Part shown: positions 10,092 through 19,157 of the stretch, one piece after another
Position numbering within the stretch: position 1 is the stretch's first letter
How the letters are laid out: the number at the start of each line of letters is the position of its first letter
Source: Bog-756 sp963727955
Lineage (GTDB): Bacteria; Actinomycetota; Acidimicrobiia; Acidimicrobiales; RAAP-2
Length of the DNA: 64,000 bases
Reading direction: 5' to 3'
Assembly: GCA_963727955.1 (NCBI GenBank)
Contig: CAVSII010000010.1
Coordinates: 62,001-126,000, forward strand
Notes under the pieces: model-generated
The model's database searches: none
Seen by the model: only the letters and a program-made list of their open reading frames with translations
What the model was told of the DNA's origin: nothing
Position numbers and translations under genes: made by a program

Positions 10092-12767
10092 GTGGTAACA
10101 GCTCCGGCCCCGTCTCGGACTGACGGGCAGGGCGAGCCGACCCTCACCACTGCCGAGCTCGAGCTGGAGGGGATGCACTGCAGCGCCTGTGCCACCCGCA
10201 TCCAGCGTTCGCTGGGGCGACTGCCCGCTGTTGCCAGCGCCTCGGTGAACCTGGCCACAACCCGGGCCTTCGTTTCGTACGACGCCGACCGGATCGGCCT
10301 CGAGGGACTGTGCCAGGCCGTGTCCGACGTGGGCTACTCGGCGTCGCCGGCCACACCGACGGTGGCGACCACCGAGCACGACCCCGACCACTGGGTCCGG
10401 CGGGCGGCCATCTCGTGGCCGCTGGCCATTGCCGCTGTGCTGGTGTCGGTGCTGGCGCCGGAAAACCCCACGGCCGGCTGGACGGTTCTGGTGCTGGCCA
10501 TCATCGTCGAGATCGCCGGCGGGTGGCCCTTCCTGCGCAACAGCGCCCGCCTCCTCCGACACGGCGGCACCAGCATGGACACCCTCATCGCCCTGGGCAC
10601 GCTGGCCGCCCTGGCGGTCAGCGCGGTGGAGGCCATCGCCCTGGGCGGCCGGCACGTGCACCTGGGAGAGACCGGAGCCTTTGCCGCCCGACTGCACGGT
10701 GTGATGTCCCCGTTGATCGTGGCCATCCTGGCCACCGGCCGGGCCGTCGAGGCCAAGGCGCGCGACAGGGCGTCCCGGGCCATGCACTCGCTCCTCTCGC
10801 TCCGTCCGCCCACGGCACGGATGGTGGCCACCCCCGAGGACGAGGTCGGCGAGCTGGTTTCGCCCGAGACCGTGCCGGTGGGTGCTCTGGTGCGGGTCCG
10901 ACCCGGCGAAGGACTCCCGCTCGACGGCACCGTGGTGACCGGATGGTCGCCGGTTGACGAGTCCATGCTGACCGGCGAGCCGCTGCCCGTCGACCGTGGA
11001 CCCGGAAGCGAGGTGACCGGAGGCACTCGCAACGGCAGTGGTGTGCTGGTGGTCCGGGTCAGCTCGGTGGCCGCCGAGTCGGTTCTGGCCCGACTCCAGC
11101 GACTGGTCGAGGATGCCCAACGGGACAAGGCCCCGCTCCAGCGCCTGGCCGACCGCATCAGCAGCGTCTTCGTCCCGGCCGTCCTCCTCGGGGCCCTGAT
11201 CACCTTCCTGGCCTGGGCGCTCATCGTCGGCAACGTCGGCAAGGCGGTCCTGAGCGGGCTGGCTGTTCTCCTGGTGGCCTGTCCGTGTGCCATGGGCCTG
11301 GCCGCACCGGTGGCCATGATGGTCGGTTGCGGACGGGCTGCGGCCGTGGGCATCTTCATCCGCAGCGGCGACGTTCTCGAGCGCCTGGCCAAGGTGGACA
11401 TCGTCGTATTCGATAAAACAGGCACCCTCACCGAGCGCCACGCCGAGGTCTCCTTGGTGGCTGCTGCCCAGGGGAGCACCGGCGAGGAGGTACTGGCTCT
11501 GGCTGCGGCCGTTGAGGCAGAGAGTGACCACCCCATCGCCGTGGCAATCCTGCACGCCGCGCCTGTCGACCGGGAGCTCAGGGCCAGTGACTTCCAGTCG
11601 TTGCCGGGCGTGGGGGTGCGCGGCACGGTCGACGGCACCGTGGTCGAGGTGAGTCGGCTGGTTCCGGCGGACCTTCCCACCTCGCTGGCCACGCTGGTCG
11701 CCGACCGATACGCACGAGGTGAGACAGTGGTCGTGGTGGAGCGGGACGGAGTCGTCATCGGCTCGATCGCCGTGACGACACCGCTGCGCGCCGAGGCCCG
11801 TCAGGCGGTCGACCATCTACGTTCCCTGGGCTTGCCCTCGTCGATCCTGAGCGGCGACAGCCAACCGGCTGTGCGCACCGTGGCTGATGAACTCCACATC
11901 GATGACGCCAGAGGTGGGCTGAGCCCCGCCGGCAAGGTGGGGGCTGTCAATGCAATGCGGGACGCATCCCGGTCGGTGGTCATGGTGGGCGACGGGGTCA
12001 ACGACGCGCCCGCTTTGGCTGCAGCCGACGTCGGGTGTGCCATCGGCAGCGGCTCGGAGGCGGCAGTGGCCAACAGCGGGGTGGCCTTGTTGGGTAGCGA
12101 CTTACAGGGCGTACCCGCCGCAATCGGCGTAGCCCGCTCGACCTACGCGGTGATCGTACAGAACTTCGGCTGGGCCATGGGCTACAACCTGGCCGCCCTT
12201 CCCCTGGCTGCCTTCGGCCTCCTCGATCCGCTGGTGGCGGCGGTGGCCATGGGGCTGTCGAGTGTGATCGTTGTGCTCAACAGCCTTCGGCTCCGAAAAC
12301 TCGGACGCGGCGGCCTGGATGCGATCGGTGCACCACAGGTCATGCGGGGCCGTCGGGGAGTGGTCGTATCTGTGGCGCTGCCGATCATCCTCTTCGCCGG
12401 TCTGACCGGCGTCAGTCAAGCTCTGTCGCCGGCACGGGGTCAGTCACTTCTTCCCACCCTGCCCAGCATCACCACCACAGCGCTTCCTGAGGGAGGCTCG
12501 GTCGAGTCCTATCTCGACCCGGGTGGCGCCGGTGTCAACCAGTTCCACCTGATCTTCAGCGGCACTCCCGCTCAGCTGGCTACCGTCGACCCCCGGGTGA
12601 CGGCCGGCATCAGGGGCACTCCCCCTGTCCTGCTCCGCCAGCTCAAGGTGACAACAGGGCATTACTCCGACATCGTGGTGACCAGCCCCGGACGGTGGCT
12701 CTTCCACGTATCGGCCGTCTTCGGACGTACGCACGTCGCCTTCGTGATCTCCCATTCGATCAGCTGA
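10092..12767 (+). CDS. copA: Copper-translocating P1B-type ATPase with extra C-terminal extracytoplasmic domain
   Basis: 891 aa from GTG 10092 (GAGGGG just upstream). Order: HMA domain with GMHCSAC (about residues 27-33); eight membrane helices; actuator TGEPLPVDRG; the CPC ion motif at about 397-399; DKTGTLTE at about 441; GDGVNDAPAL at about 633; and the last two helices with the YN and MGLSS residues that mark Cu(I) ATPases (P1B-1). It exports Cu(I). A normal CopA would end near residue 750. Here a further hydrophobic segment (VVVSVALPIILFAGLTG) leads into about 120 residues outside the membrane, with VNQFHLIFSG and a final PGRWLFHVSAVFG resembling the beta-sandwich seen after CopD-type or in YtkA-like proteins; that comparison is inference. 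Confidence 0.95.
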   Translation: MVTAPAPSRTDGQGEPTLTTAELELEGMHCSACATRIQRSLGRLPAVASASVNLATTRAFVSYDADRIGLEGLCQAVSDVGYSASPATPTVATTEHDPDHWVRRAAISWPLAIAAVLVSVLAPENPTAGWTVLVLAIIVEIAGGWPFLRNSARLLRHGGTSMDTLIALGTLAALAVSAVEAIALGGRHVHLGETGAFAARLHGVMSPLIVAILATGRAVEAKARDRASRAMHSLLSLRPPTARMVATPEDEVGELVSPETVPVGALVRVRPGEGLPLDGTVVTGWSPVDESMLTGEPLPVDRGPGSEVTGGTRNGSGVLVVRVSSVAAESVLARLQRLVEDAQRDKAPLQRLADRISSVFVPAVLLGALITFLAWALIVGNVGKAVLSGLAVLLVACPCAMGLAAPVAMMVGCGRAAAVGIFIRSGDVLERLAKVDIVVFDKTGTLTERHAEVSLVAAAQGSTGEEVLALAAAVEAESDHPIAVAILHAAPVDRELRASDFQSLPGVGVRGTVDGTVVEVSRLVPADLPTSLATLVADRYARGETVVVVERDGVVIGSIAVTTPLRAEARQAVDHLRSLGLPSSILSGDSQPAVRTVADELHIDDARGGLSPAGKVGAVNAMRDASRSVVMVGDGVNDAPALAAADVGCAIGSGSEAAVANSGVALLGSDLQGVPAAIGVARSTYAVIVQNFGWAMGYNLAALPLAAFGLLDPLVAAVAMGLSSVIVVLNSLRLRKLGRGGLDAIGAPQVMRGRRGVVVSVALPIILFAGLTGVSQALSPARGQSLLPTLPSITTTALPEGGSVESYLDPGGAGVNQFHLIFSGTPAQLATVDPRVTAGIRGTPPVLLRQLKVTTGHYSDIVVTSPGRWLFHVSAVFGRTHVAFVISHSIS

Positions 12768-12851
12768 CTCCGGACGAACCGTCGGAATTCGGCGCTCAAG
12801 CCCGGCACCTTGGCAATTGTTCCGGTGAGTCTCTGCCGTGAGTCTCTTCCG

Positions 12852-13388
12852 TCAGTCGCCGGCCCAGCACCCGAGGATGACGTCGCCCACGGTGACGGCC
12901 ACATCTCCTGAACTGGTCGGTGGCACACCGAACTGAGCAGGGAGTCCGGCGATGTCGACCAGGAGGACCTTCCAGTCCTTGCGCACGACAACCGATCCAT
13001 TGGTGGTCTGGAAGGCCCCCTGGCCGAGATTGGCCAGTGAACGGGCGTTGCCCATCAGAACGCCGAGACTCTTGAAATAGGCGAAGGTCTGCGCCCAGCT
13101 CGACAGCTCTTTGATCGAGAGGACCATCGAACCCGAGGGGTAGCTGTAGCGACACGAATAGAGGTGGTTGACCCAGGTCGGCGTCGACACCGCCGCTTTC
13201 TCCCCCAACGCCGAGGCGATATCCACCTGGGCCTCCTGCTGGCAGACCTGCTTGGCGATGGCTGACGGTGTGTCTCTCGCCGGAAGGGGCGCCGGGGTGG
13301 AGGTCGAGCTGGCCGAGGGCGAGCCTCCCGAGCAGCCGGCGCCGACCAGAGCGGCAAGGGCAACGACGGCCACTCGACGACCAAGCAC
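12852..13388 (-). CDS. Putative lipoprotein of unknown function
   Basis: 178 aa on the minus strand from GTG 13388. A signal peptide MLGRRVAVVALAALVGAGC ends in a clear lipobox (LVGAGC), so the mature protein is probably lipid-anchored at Cys19. A Ser/Thr/Pro linker follows, then a compact domain with three more cysteines (KQVCQQEA, YSCRYSYPSGSM, ILGCWAGD), perhaps one disulfide. The pattern CxYxYPxGSMxLSxKEL is seen in small secreted actinobacterial lipoproteins, but I cannot name a family. It converges with copA; no ribosome binding site is obvious. Confidence 0.75.
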   Translation of the reverse strand: MLGRRVAVVALAALVGAGCSGGSPSASSTSTPAPLPARDTPSAIAKQVCQQEAQVDIASALGEKAAVSTPTWVNHLYSCRYSYPSGSMVLSIKELSSWAQTFAYFKSLGVLMGNARSLANLGQGAFQTTNGSVVVRKDWKVLLVDIAGLPAQFGVPPTSSGDVAVTVGDVILGCWAGD

Positions 13389-13488
13389 GGGGCGAGAGTA
13401 CCAGTCGCCCCCGCAACGGCCTCGTCACCGATTACCCCGTTACCACCCGGCCACCGGCGGGAAGGCAACGATACAGGCACGACCAGGG

Positions 13489-14727
13489 TCAGCCAGCCGG
13501 GCGGGGTGGCTCGAGGATCCCCACCAGCTCCACGTGCTCGGTCATGGGAAATAAATCGAAGCCCCGCAGTGTGCCGAGCGACCAACCCTGGTCAAGCACG
13601 ATGCGGAGATCCCGGGCGAACGAGGACGGATCACATGACACATAGGCCACTTTGCGCGGCGCCGGGTCGAGTGATGACAGAGCTCTCATCACCGGCTGCC
13701 CGGCGCCCCGTCGGGCCGGGTCGAGCACCACCAGGTGGACCCCGTTGAGCTTGCGCCCGATCGTGTGGGCATCGACCGAAGCTCGGACCGTCTCGACCTG
13801 GGTCAGCCCGGACGTGTTGCGAGCGAGATCCTCACAAGCGAGCCGGTTGCGCTCCACGGCCACCACCCTGCCCTGGGATCCGATGGCGTGAGCCAGAGCC
13901 ACCGTAAAGAGGCCGGCGCCGGCGTACAGGTCAGCGGCCCACTCGCCCGTCTCGGGCTGTAGTTCTTCCATCACACATGCGGTCAGCAGAGCGGCGGCGC
14001 CTGGGTGGACCTGCCAGAACACCCCCGGACCGACGTCGAAGGGCCGACCGTCCACCGTGAACTGTGATCGGTCCGGAGTTCGGCGCGTCCGGCCGTTCAC
14101 CACCAGACCGACCCCGGAGATGGTGGAACCGGCACGCCAATCACCCCGGGATACGACGGACAGCACGGGGGGGCCGCCGTCCGGGGAGGCTGTGACCTCG
14201 ACCTGGCGCACCCCCCGCCAATCCGATGTGCCGGCCACGGCCCCCTCCACCTCTCCCGTCACGATGGGACAGCGGTCCACCGGATGGACGGCGTGCGAAC
14301 GGTGTCTGTGGAACCCCATCCTTCCCGATCGGTCGACGGCGAAGCTGGCCCGGGTCCGCCAGCCCAGTCCGTCGGGAGAGCCGGCAACCTCCTCGATCAC
14401 GACAGGGCGGTCCACCCGGGCCAGGCGCCGCAACTGTTCGGCCACCAACTCGGACTTGAGACGACGTTGGGCGGGAAGGGTGACGTGTTGCCAGTCACAG
14501 CCGCCGCATCGCCCCGGGCCGGCGTGCGGGCAAGGTGGTGCGACCCGGTCCGCAGAGGAGTCAAGCACCTCGACAGTGTCGGCCCGAAGGAACGACGACG
14601 TGACGGCGGTCACCTCGGCCACCACCCGTTCGCCGGGCAGCGCATGGCGCACGAACACCACCCGCCCATCCTCGGCCCGGGCCACGCACCCGCCGCCGGC
14701 GGCCATGGCTCCGGTCTGCAGCTCCAT
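13489..14727 (-). CDS. TrmA/RumA-type class I SAM-dependent RNA methyltransferase with TRAM domain
   Basis: I place the start at ATG 14727 because AAGGGAG lies 5-6 bases before it; an in-frame upstream ATG (14847) would add 40 unlikely residues. The 412-aa product begins with a TRAM RNA-binding domain, then the iron-sulfur cysteines CPHAGPGRCGGCDW, a SAM site LYAGAGLFTVALA, and the catalytic motif YVSCDPSSFARDL with the nucleophilic Cys, ending HVELVGILEPP. The family makes 5-methyluridine in rRNA or tRNA. Several actinobacterial members have unknown target positions, so I give no gene symbol. Confidence 0.9.
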   Translation of the reverse strand: MELQTGAMAAGGGCVARAEDGRVVFVRHALPGERVVAEVTAVTSSFLRADTVEVLDSSADRVAPPCPHAGPGRCGGCDWQHVTLPAQRRLKSELVAEQLRRLARVDRPVVIEEVAGSPDGLGWRTRASFAVDRSGRMGFHRHRSHAVHPVDRCPIVTGEVEGAVAGTSDWRGVRQVEVTASPDGGPPVLSVVSRGDWRAGSTISGVGLVVNGRTRRTPDRSQFTVDGRPFDVGPGVFWQVHPGAAALLTACVMEELQPETGEWAADLYAGAGLFTVALAHAIGSQGRVVAVERNRLACEDLARNTSGLTQVETVRASVDAHTIGRKLNGVHLVVLDPARRGAGQPVMRALSSLDPAPRKVAYVSCDPSSFARDLRIVLDQGWSLGTLRGFDLFPMTEHVELVGILEPPRPAG

Positions 14728-14885
14728 CCGGGCTCCCTTGGTCCAAGCCGGATGTCCGCCATCGGGGGACGGGCTCCCGACGGTCTGGCCCACCCCGGCC
14801 GCGTCGCTGACGCTGCTCTGAGCGGTACGGTGACCAGGCCGGTTCATCGCAGCATCCTGACCGAGGGATCGAAGGAAGGAAGTCC

Positions 14886-15548
14886 GTGGATATCAACGAG
14901 GCGCTCTACACCACGCGGGCCATGCGCAGGGTCCGACCCGACCGTGTCCCCCACGAGGTACAGGCCAGAATCCTGGATGCCGCCATCCGAGCCCCCACCG
15001 GAGGAAACGCCCAGAACTGGCGGTTCCTTCTGGTCGACGATCACGAGGTGATCGGCCGGATCGCACCTCTTTACCGGCACGCCATCGAACAGCTGTGGAC
15101 CACCATCTACGCTGACCGGCTGGCCGCGGCCGCCGCGCACCCCGATGACCCGGAAAGCGTCGAAATGTTGAAGGTCCAACGCTCGGCCCAGTGGCTGGCC
15201 GACCATTTCGAAGCGGTTCCCCTGTTCTTGTTCGCCTTCGTCCAGGCCGACCCGACCGGCGGTTCCATCTTTCCCGCGGTGTGGAGTGCCCAGCTGGCCG
15301 CTCGGGCGGAGGGGGTTGGGAGCTCCCTCACCGTGGTCCTCGGTGTCTTCCACGGTGGGGAGACCTTCGAAATCCTGGGCGTCCCCGAGCACGAGCAGTG
15401 GGTGATGGCCTGCTGCGTGAGCTTCGGCTACCCGAGCGGCAGATGGGGCGTCGCGCCGCGACGACCGGTCCATGAGGTCTCCTACCGAAATCATTGGGGA
15501 TCGCCGGTCGGATTCAGGGTGGATGAGCCCCTCTGGCCGGCCGGTTAG
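14886..15548 (+). CDS. Nitroreductase family FMN-dependent oxidoreductase
   Basis: 220 aa from GTG 14886, with GAAGGAAG 6 bases upstream. MDINEALYTTRAMRRVRPDRV is the standard N-terminal helix; the RAMRR arginines and APTGGNAQNWRFLLV bind FMN. SLTVVLGVFHGGETFEILGV and the terminal FGYPSGRWGVAPRRPV (with a GR pair contacting the cofactor phosphate) complete the fold. The family reduces nitro-compounds, quinones or related substrates with NAD(P)H; the substrate cannot be predicted. Divergent from the RNA methyltransferase. Confidence 0.9.
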   Translation: MDINEALYTTRAMRRVRPDRVPHEVQARILDAAIRAPTGGNAQNWRFLLVDDHEVIGRIAPLYRHAIEQLWTTIYADRLAAAAAHPDDPESVEMLKVQRSAQWLADHFEAVPLFLFAFVQADPTGGSIFPAVWSAQLAARAEGVGSSLTVVLGVFHGGETFEILGVPEHEQWVMACCVSFGYPSGRWGVAPRRPVHEVSYRNHWGSPVGFRVDEPLWPAG

Positions 15549-15595
15549 CCTGTAGCGTTCCGCGGTGGGACAGGCAGTGAGCGGTCCCACCTCGT

Positions 15596-15669
15596 GCGGC
15601 TGTAGCTCAATGGTAGAGCCTCTGCCTTCCAAGCAGATGACGAGGGTTCGATCCCCTTCAGCCGCTCCA
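15596..15669 (+). tRNA. tRNA-Gly (anticodon TCC)
   Basis: 74 bases fold as a cloverleaf. The acceptor stem is GCGGCTG paired with CAGCCGC; the D arm is GCTC...GAGC; the anticodon stem TCTGC/GCAGA encloses loop CTTCCAA, giving anticodon TCC; the T arm contains GGTTCGATCC. The 3' CCA is encoded (15667-15669). It is flanked by nitroreductase and aldo/keto reductase genes on the same strand. Confidence 0.97.
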
Positions 15670-15753
15670 CAGAGCGCCGCGTAGCGCCGGTTACCGCCGC
15701 ATACCGCAGCAGGCCCCGACGCCATCCGACCAGGTTACGACGTAGGGTTTCCC

Positions 15754-16782
15754 ATGGAATACCACAGCCTCGGACGTACCGGTATCAAAGTCAGTCCCCT
15801 CTGCCTCGGAGCCATGATGTTTGGCGAGTGGGGCAATCCCGACCACGCCGACGCCGTACGGATCATCCACCGGGCCCTCGATGAAGGTATCAACTTCATC
15901 GACACCGCCGATGTCTACTCGGCAGGCGAATCAGAGGTCATAGTCGGCAAAGCTCTGTCCAGTGTCGATCGGTCGAGGATCGTGCTGGCCACCAAGGTAT
16001 TCGCACCGATGAGCGACGACCCCAACGCCCAGGGCAGTTCGCGCCGCTGGATCATCGCCGAGTGCGAAAACAGCCTCCGTCGCCTCGGCACCGACTACAT
16101 CGATCTCTACCAGGTCCACCGACCGGATGAGACGGCCGATATCGACGAGACCCTGGGGGCGCTCAGCGATCTCGTACACGCCGGAAAGATCCGGTCCTTC
16201 GGAAGCTCCACCTATCCAGCCGAGCGTATCGTCGAGGCCCAGTGGGTGGCAGAACGCCGCGGACGCGAGCGGTTCATGACCGAGCAGCCGCCATACTCGG
16301 TGCTGGTGCGCGGTATCGAGCGCGATGTGCTGCCGGTCGCCCAGTCCTACGGGATGGGTGTGATTCCGTGGAGCCCTCTGGCCGGGGGCTGGTTATCGGG
16401 TCGTTTCGGTACCGGCAAGGAGAACACCAGCCGGCGGGCGGGCCGCATCCCCGGTCGCTACGACCTGACCATCCCGGCCAATCAGCGGAAGCTGGAGATG
16501 GTCAACCAGCTGGCGGAAGTGGCTGACCAAGCAGGTTTGACGCTGATCGAGCTGGCCCTGGCCTTCGTCCTCGAGCATCCGGCGATCAGCGCCGCCATCA
16601 TCGGACCGCGGACCATGGAGCAGCTGGAGTCTCAACTGACGGCGCCGGGCGTTCGGCTGGAGACGGCGGTACTCGATCGCCTCGACGAGATCAACCCACC
16701 CGGGATAAATGTGAATCCCGAAGATGCAGGTTGGTCGCCGCCATCTCTGGTCGACGCAAGACGACGTCGTCGTCGGCACTGA
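15754..16782 (+). CDS. Aldo/keto reductase
   Basis: 342 aa from ATG 15754. MEYHSLGRTGIKVSPLCLGAM opens the TIM barrel. Catalytic residues appear in INFIDTADVYSAGESE (Asp and Tyr), LATKVFAP (Lys) and DLYQVHRPDE (His), the AKR tetrad. The C-terminal NADPH-binding part is IIGPRTMEQLESQL. It looks like the large AKR group near YajO/IolS-type reductases that act on small carbonyls; no specific substrate. The C-terminus (DARRRRRRH) is unusually arginine-rich. Confidence 0.93.
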   Translation: MEYHSLGRTGIKVSPLCLGAMMFGEWGNPDHADAVRIIHRALDEGINFIDTADVYSAGESEVIVGKALSSVDRSRIVLATKVFAPMSDDPNAQGSSRRWIIAECENSLRRLGTDYIDLYQVHRPDETADIDETLGALSDLVHAGKIRSFGSSTYPAERIVEAQWVAERRGRERFMTEQPPYSVLVRGIERDVLPVAQSYGMGVIPWSPLAGGWLSGRFGTGKENTSRRAGRIPGRYDLTIPANQRKLEMVNQLAEVADQAGLTLIELALAFVLEHPAISAAIIGPRTMEQLESQLTAPGVRLETAVLDRLDEINPPGINVNPEDAGWSPPSLVDARRRRRRH

Positions 16783-16809
16783 AAGTCGAGGCGGCGGTCG
16801 CCTCTGCTG

Positions 16810-16856
16810 CCTTCTGCCCCATCAGGTGGGAAACCTTCTGCCCCATCAGGTGGGAA
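16810..16856. repeat. Tandem duplication, 24-bp period, at the 3' end of a convergent gene pair
   Basis: The segment ccttctgccccatcaggt plus a few bases occurs at 16810-16832 and again at 16834-16856. The second copy covers the stop codon of the GGDEF-EAL gene on the minus strand, so the duplication copied the gene's last codons and stop into the gap. No hairpin typical of a terminator is evident. Confidence 0.85.
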
Positions 16857-18927
16857 GGGGCACGCGCTGCGACTCGGCTCGCACCGGAAAGGCTGTCTGC
16901 ACCAAGGTGAGGAGCTCCCCCAGGGGCACGGCCGGCGACCACAGGAAACCCTGGGCCCGGTCGCAGCGGAGGTCGGCCAGCAGTTCAGCCTGAGCCAGGG
17001 TCTCCACTCCCTCGGCCACCACCAACAGTCCCAGGTCCCTGCCCAGTGAGGTCATGGCGCGGACGATGGCCAGGTCGCGACCGTCGGTGACCATGTCGTT
17101 GACGAAGCTTTTGTCCACCTTGAGCTCGTCGACGGCCATCGAGCGGAGCAGGGTGAGGGACGAGTGGCCCGTACCGAAGTCATCGAGGGCCACCCGGACA
17201 GCCAGCCGGCGGACCTCACCGATCTGCCGAGCCGCCTGATCGAGATGACCCATGACTGCGGTTTCAGTGAGCTCGATGCCGATGCCGGCCGGATCGCAGC
17301 CGGCTCGTTCGAGATCGGCGAGGACGACCGCCACCGGGTCCGAATTGGTCAGCTGATGGGCCGATACGTTGCACCACAGGCGAAAATCGGGTCCCACGCC
17401 GACATGCTGGAGAACCATGCGTGCCTCGATGGCACAACGCCTGATGGCCGCGTCGACCTCGAGAATCAGATCGGACTCCTCGGCCAGCGGAACGAACTCT
17501 GCGGCGCTCAGCACCCCTCGTTCGGGATGATTCCAGCGGGCCAGTGCTTCGGCACCGACGACGCGCCCATTTGCCAGATCCACCTGTGGTTGGAAATAGG
17601 CCACGATCTCGCCATCGAGAAGGGCCTTTCGCAGAGCTTCTTCACGGTCAAGTCGACGCCGGGCCAAAGGGTGCAGGGCGGGGGCAAAGACCTCGACCCG
17701 GTTGCGACCGTTCTCCTTGGCCTGGTACTGGGCCATGTCCGCCTGCCGGAGCAGGTCCTGTGGACCCACCTCGGCACTGGCCACGACAGTGATACCGATG
17801 CTGGCTGTGACCACCACGTCACGGTCGGAAACGGTGAACGATGTCTCGAAGGTCTGGTGAATGCGATGGGCCGCCTCTTGGGCCTCCGCCTTGTCCGCCA
17901 GCCCCCGGAGGAGCACCGTGAACTCGTCCCCACCCAAACGGGCGAGCACGTCGTCCTCCCGTAGAACGCCCCGGATCCGGTCGGCCACTTGGACAAGAAG
18001 CTCGTCACCAGCCTGATGTCCGAGCGAGTCATTGACCACCTTGAACCTGTCGAGATCGAGAAAAACCACGGCAACGATGGTGCCACTGCAACGCATATCG
18101 GCCGATGCATGAGCCAGAGCGTCGACGAAGGCCACACGGTTTGCCGATCCGGTCAGATCATCGCGTAGGGCGATCTCACCGAGTTGCGTGTTGAGCACAC
18201 GAAGTTGCCGGTTGGCCTCGGTATTGATCTCCCGTAGCTGCAGCTCACTCACGACCACCGTGTGCACTTCCTGGTGGACCACGATCATCACGCAGAGGTA
18301 CACGGGCACGACCAGACCGAGCACCTGGGTGGGTCTGTCCGGTGCCGTCAGGCAGACCAGATCGATAGGTACGAACAAGGCGAATTGGAAAGCAAAGAAG
18401 TAGGACCGGCGTGCTGCCGTTCCCACCGCGTTGGCTGCGGAGATGCCACACAGGAATATCAGGTAGATGGCACGTAGGTCGTAGTGGTGTTCGGAGGGAA
18501 AAACGAAGAACGGCAGCGACGCCCACACCAACCCGCATGCGGCCGAGCTGAGCGGACCGATTCGCCAGCGACCCACGTCGAGCCCGGCCCGACGGCGCCT
18601 CAGGTACAGTTCCGCGCACCACACCGTGGCCACGCTGACCAGGGCGGCCGACACCGCCCAGACCAGCAGCCCGGCAAGGGGAACCGTGCCGGCGAAGACC
18701 AGGACCAGCGCGCCAGCTCCGATGGGAGCGAACAGTGCACCCCGACGCGTCGAACGGTTGACCTGGTCGAGGCAGGCCAGATTGACCTCGTCGCTGAGAT
18801 CGGCGGGGGAGCTTTCCACCCTATGGTCATCGTCCGATCGGGCCATGACCTTGATGCGGGACCGGCCAGCGACCAGAGGCCCCTGAAGGCTGTGAACAGG
18901 TACTTCGTGTGGCAGGCGCCCCGACAC
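16846..18927 (-). CDS. Membrane GGDEF-EAL bifunctional c-di-GMP protein
   Basis: 693 aa from GTG 18927 (GAGGGA upstream); ATG 18846 (MARSDDDH) is an alternative start that removes 27 residues. An N-terminal membrane region of about six helices (IGAGALVLVFAGTVPLAGLL, IYLIFLCGISAANAVGTA, VLGLVVPVYLCVMIVV) leads to a GGDEF domain with RLGGDEFTVLL and then an EAL domain with EALARWNHP, NVSAHQL, ALDDFGTGHSSL, KVDKSFV and AEGVE. Both active sites look complete, so the protein could both make and hydrolyse c-di-GMP, or one domain may be regulatory. It converges with the aldo/keto reductase. Confidence 0.93.
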   Translation of the reverse strand: MSGRLPHEVPVHSLQGPLVAGRSRIKVMARSDDDHRVESSPADLSDEVNLACLDQVNRSTRRGALFAPIGAGALVLVFAGTVPLAGLLVWAVSAALVSVATVWCAELYLRRRRAGLDVGRWRIGPLSSAACGLVWASLPFFVFPSEHHYDLRAIYLIFLCGISAANAVGTAARRSYFFAFQFALFVPIDLVCLTAPDRPTQVLGLVVPVYLCVMIVVHQEVHTVVVSELQLREINTEANRQLRVLNTQLGEIALRDDLTGSANRVAFVDALAHASADMRCSGTIVAVVFLDLDRFKVVNDSLGHQAGDELLVQVADRIRGVLREDDVLARLGGDEFTVLLRGLADKAEAQEAAHRIHQTFETSFTVSDRDVVVTASIGITVVASAEVGPQDLLRQADMAQYQAKENGRNRVEVFAPALHPLARRRLDREEALRKALLDGEIVAYFQPQVDLANGRVVGAEALARWNHPERGVLSAAEFVPLAEESDLILEVDAAIRRCAIEARMVLQHVGVGPDFRLWCNVSAHQLTNSDPVAVVLADLERAGCDPAGIGIELTETAVMGHLDQAARQIGEVRRLAVRVALDDFGTGHSSLTLLRSMAVDELKVDKSFVNDMVTDGRDLAIVRAMTSLGRDLGLLVVAEGVETLAQAELLADLRCDRAQGFLWSPAVPLGELLTLVQTAFPVRAESQRVPLPT

Positions 18928-19011
18928 CGGTCTGCGTTCCCTCCGGTGATCGGGTCGGGTCGGATCGGGTGGTCGGGTCCGGCCGGATCGGGTCGGTCGG
19001 TCGAATCGGGA

Positions 19012-19076
19012 GAGCGTCGGGCCGATAGCTCCGCGGGTGAGCGTCGGGCCGATAGCTCCGCGGGTGAGCGTCGGGC
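19012..19076. repeat. 27-bp tandem repeat, 2.4 copies, in a divergent promoter gap
   Basis: A 27-bp unit starting gagcgtcgggccgatagc is present at 19012-19038 and 19039-19065, with the first 11 bases again at 19066-19076. Upstream (18950-19011) is a degenerate run of cgggt-type words. The array lies between the divergent GGDEF-EAL and ada-alkA genes. It could affect promoter spacing for either gene; I see no convincing -35/-10 pair. Confidence 0.9.
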
Positions 19077-19157
19077 ACTGTCCGGCCCATATCCTGCGCC
19101 CATCGTCATGTCGTATTTCCGCTAGATCCGAGGGTCGATCTGGGCCAAGCTGGGCGG

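Noticed and set aside
10086..11816. Two overlapping antisense frames (576 and 474 residues) opposite copA
   Set aside because: Both are shadows of copA; no motif, no ribosome binding site, biased to Arg/Gly/His or Ser/Thr/Arg.
18600..19109. Minus-strand frame with ARRSPAELS repeats
   Set aside because: Created by translating the 27-bp array and the upstream part of the GGDEF-EAL gene in a wrong frame.
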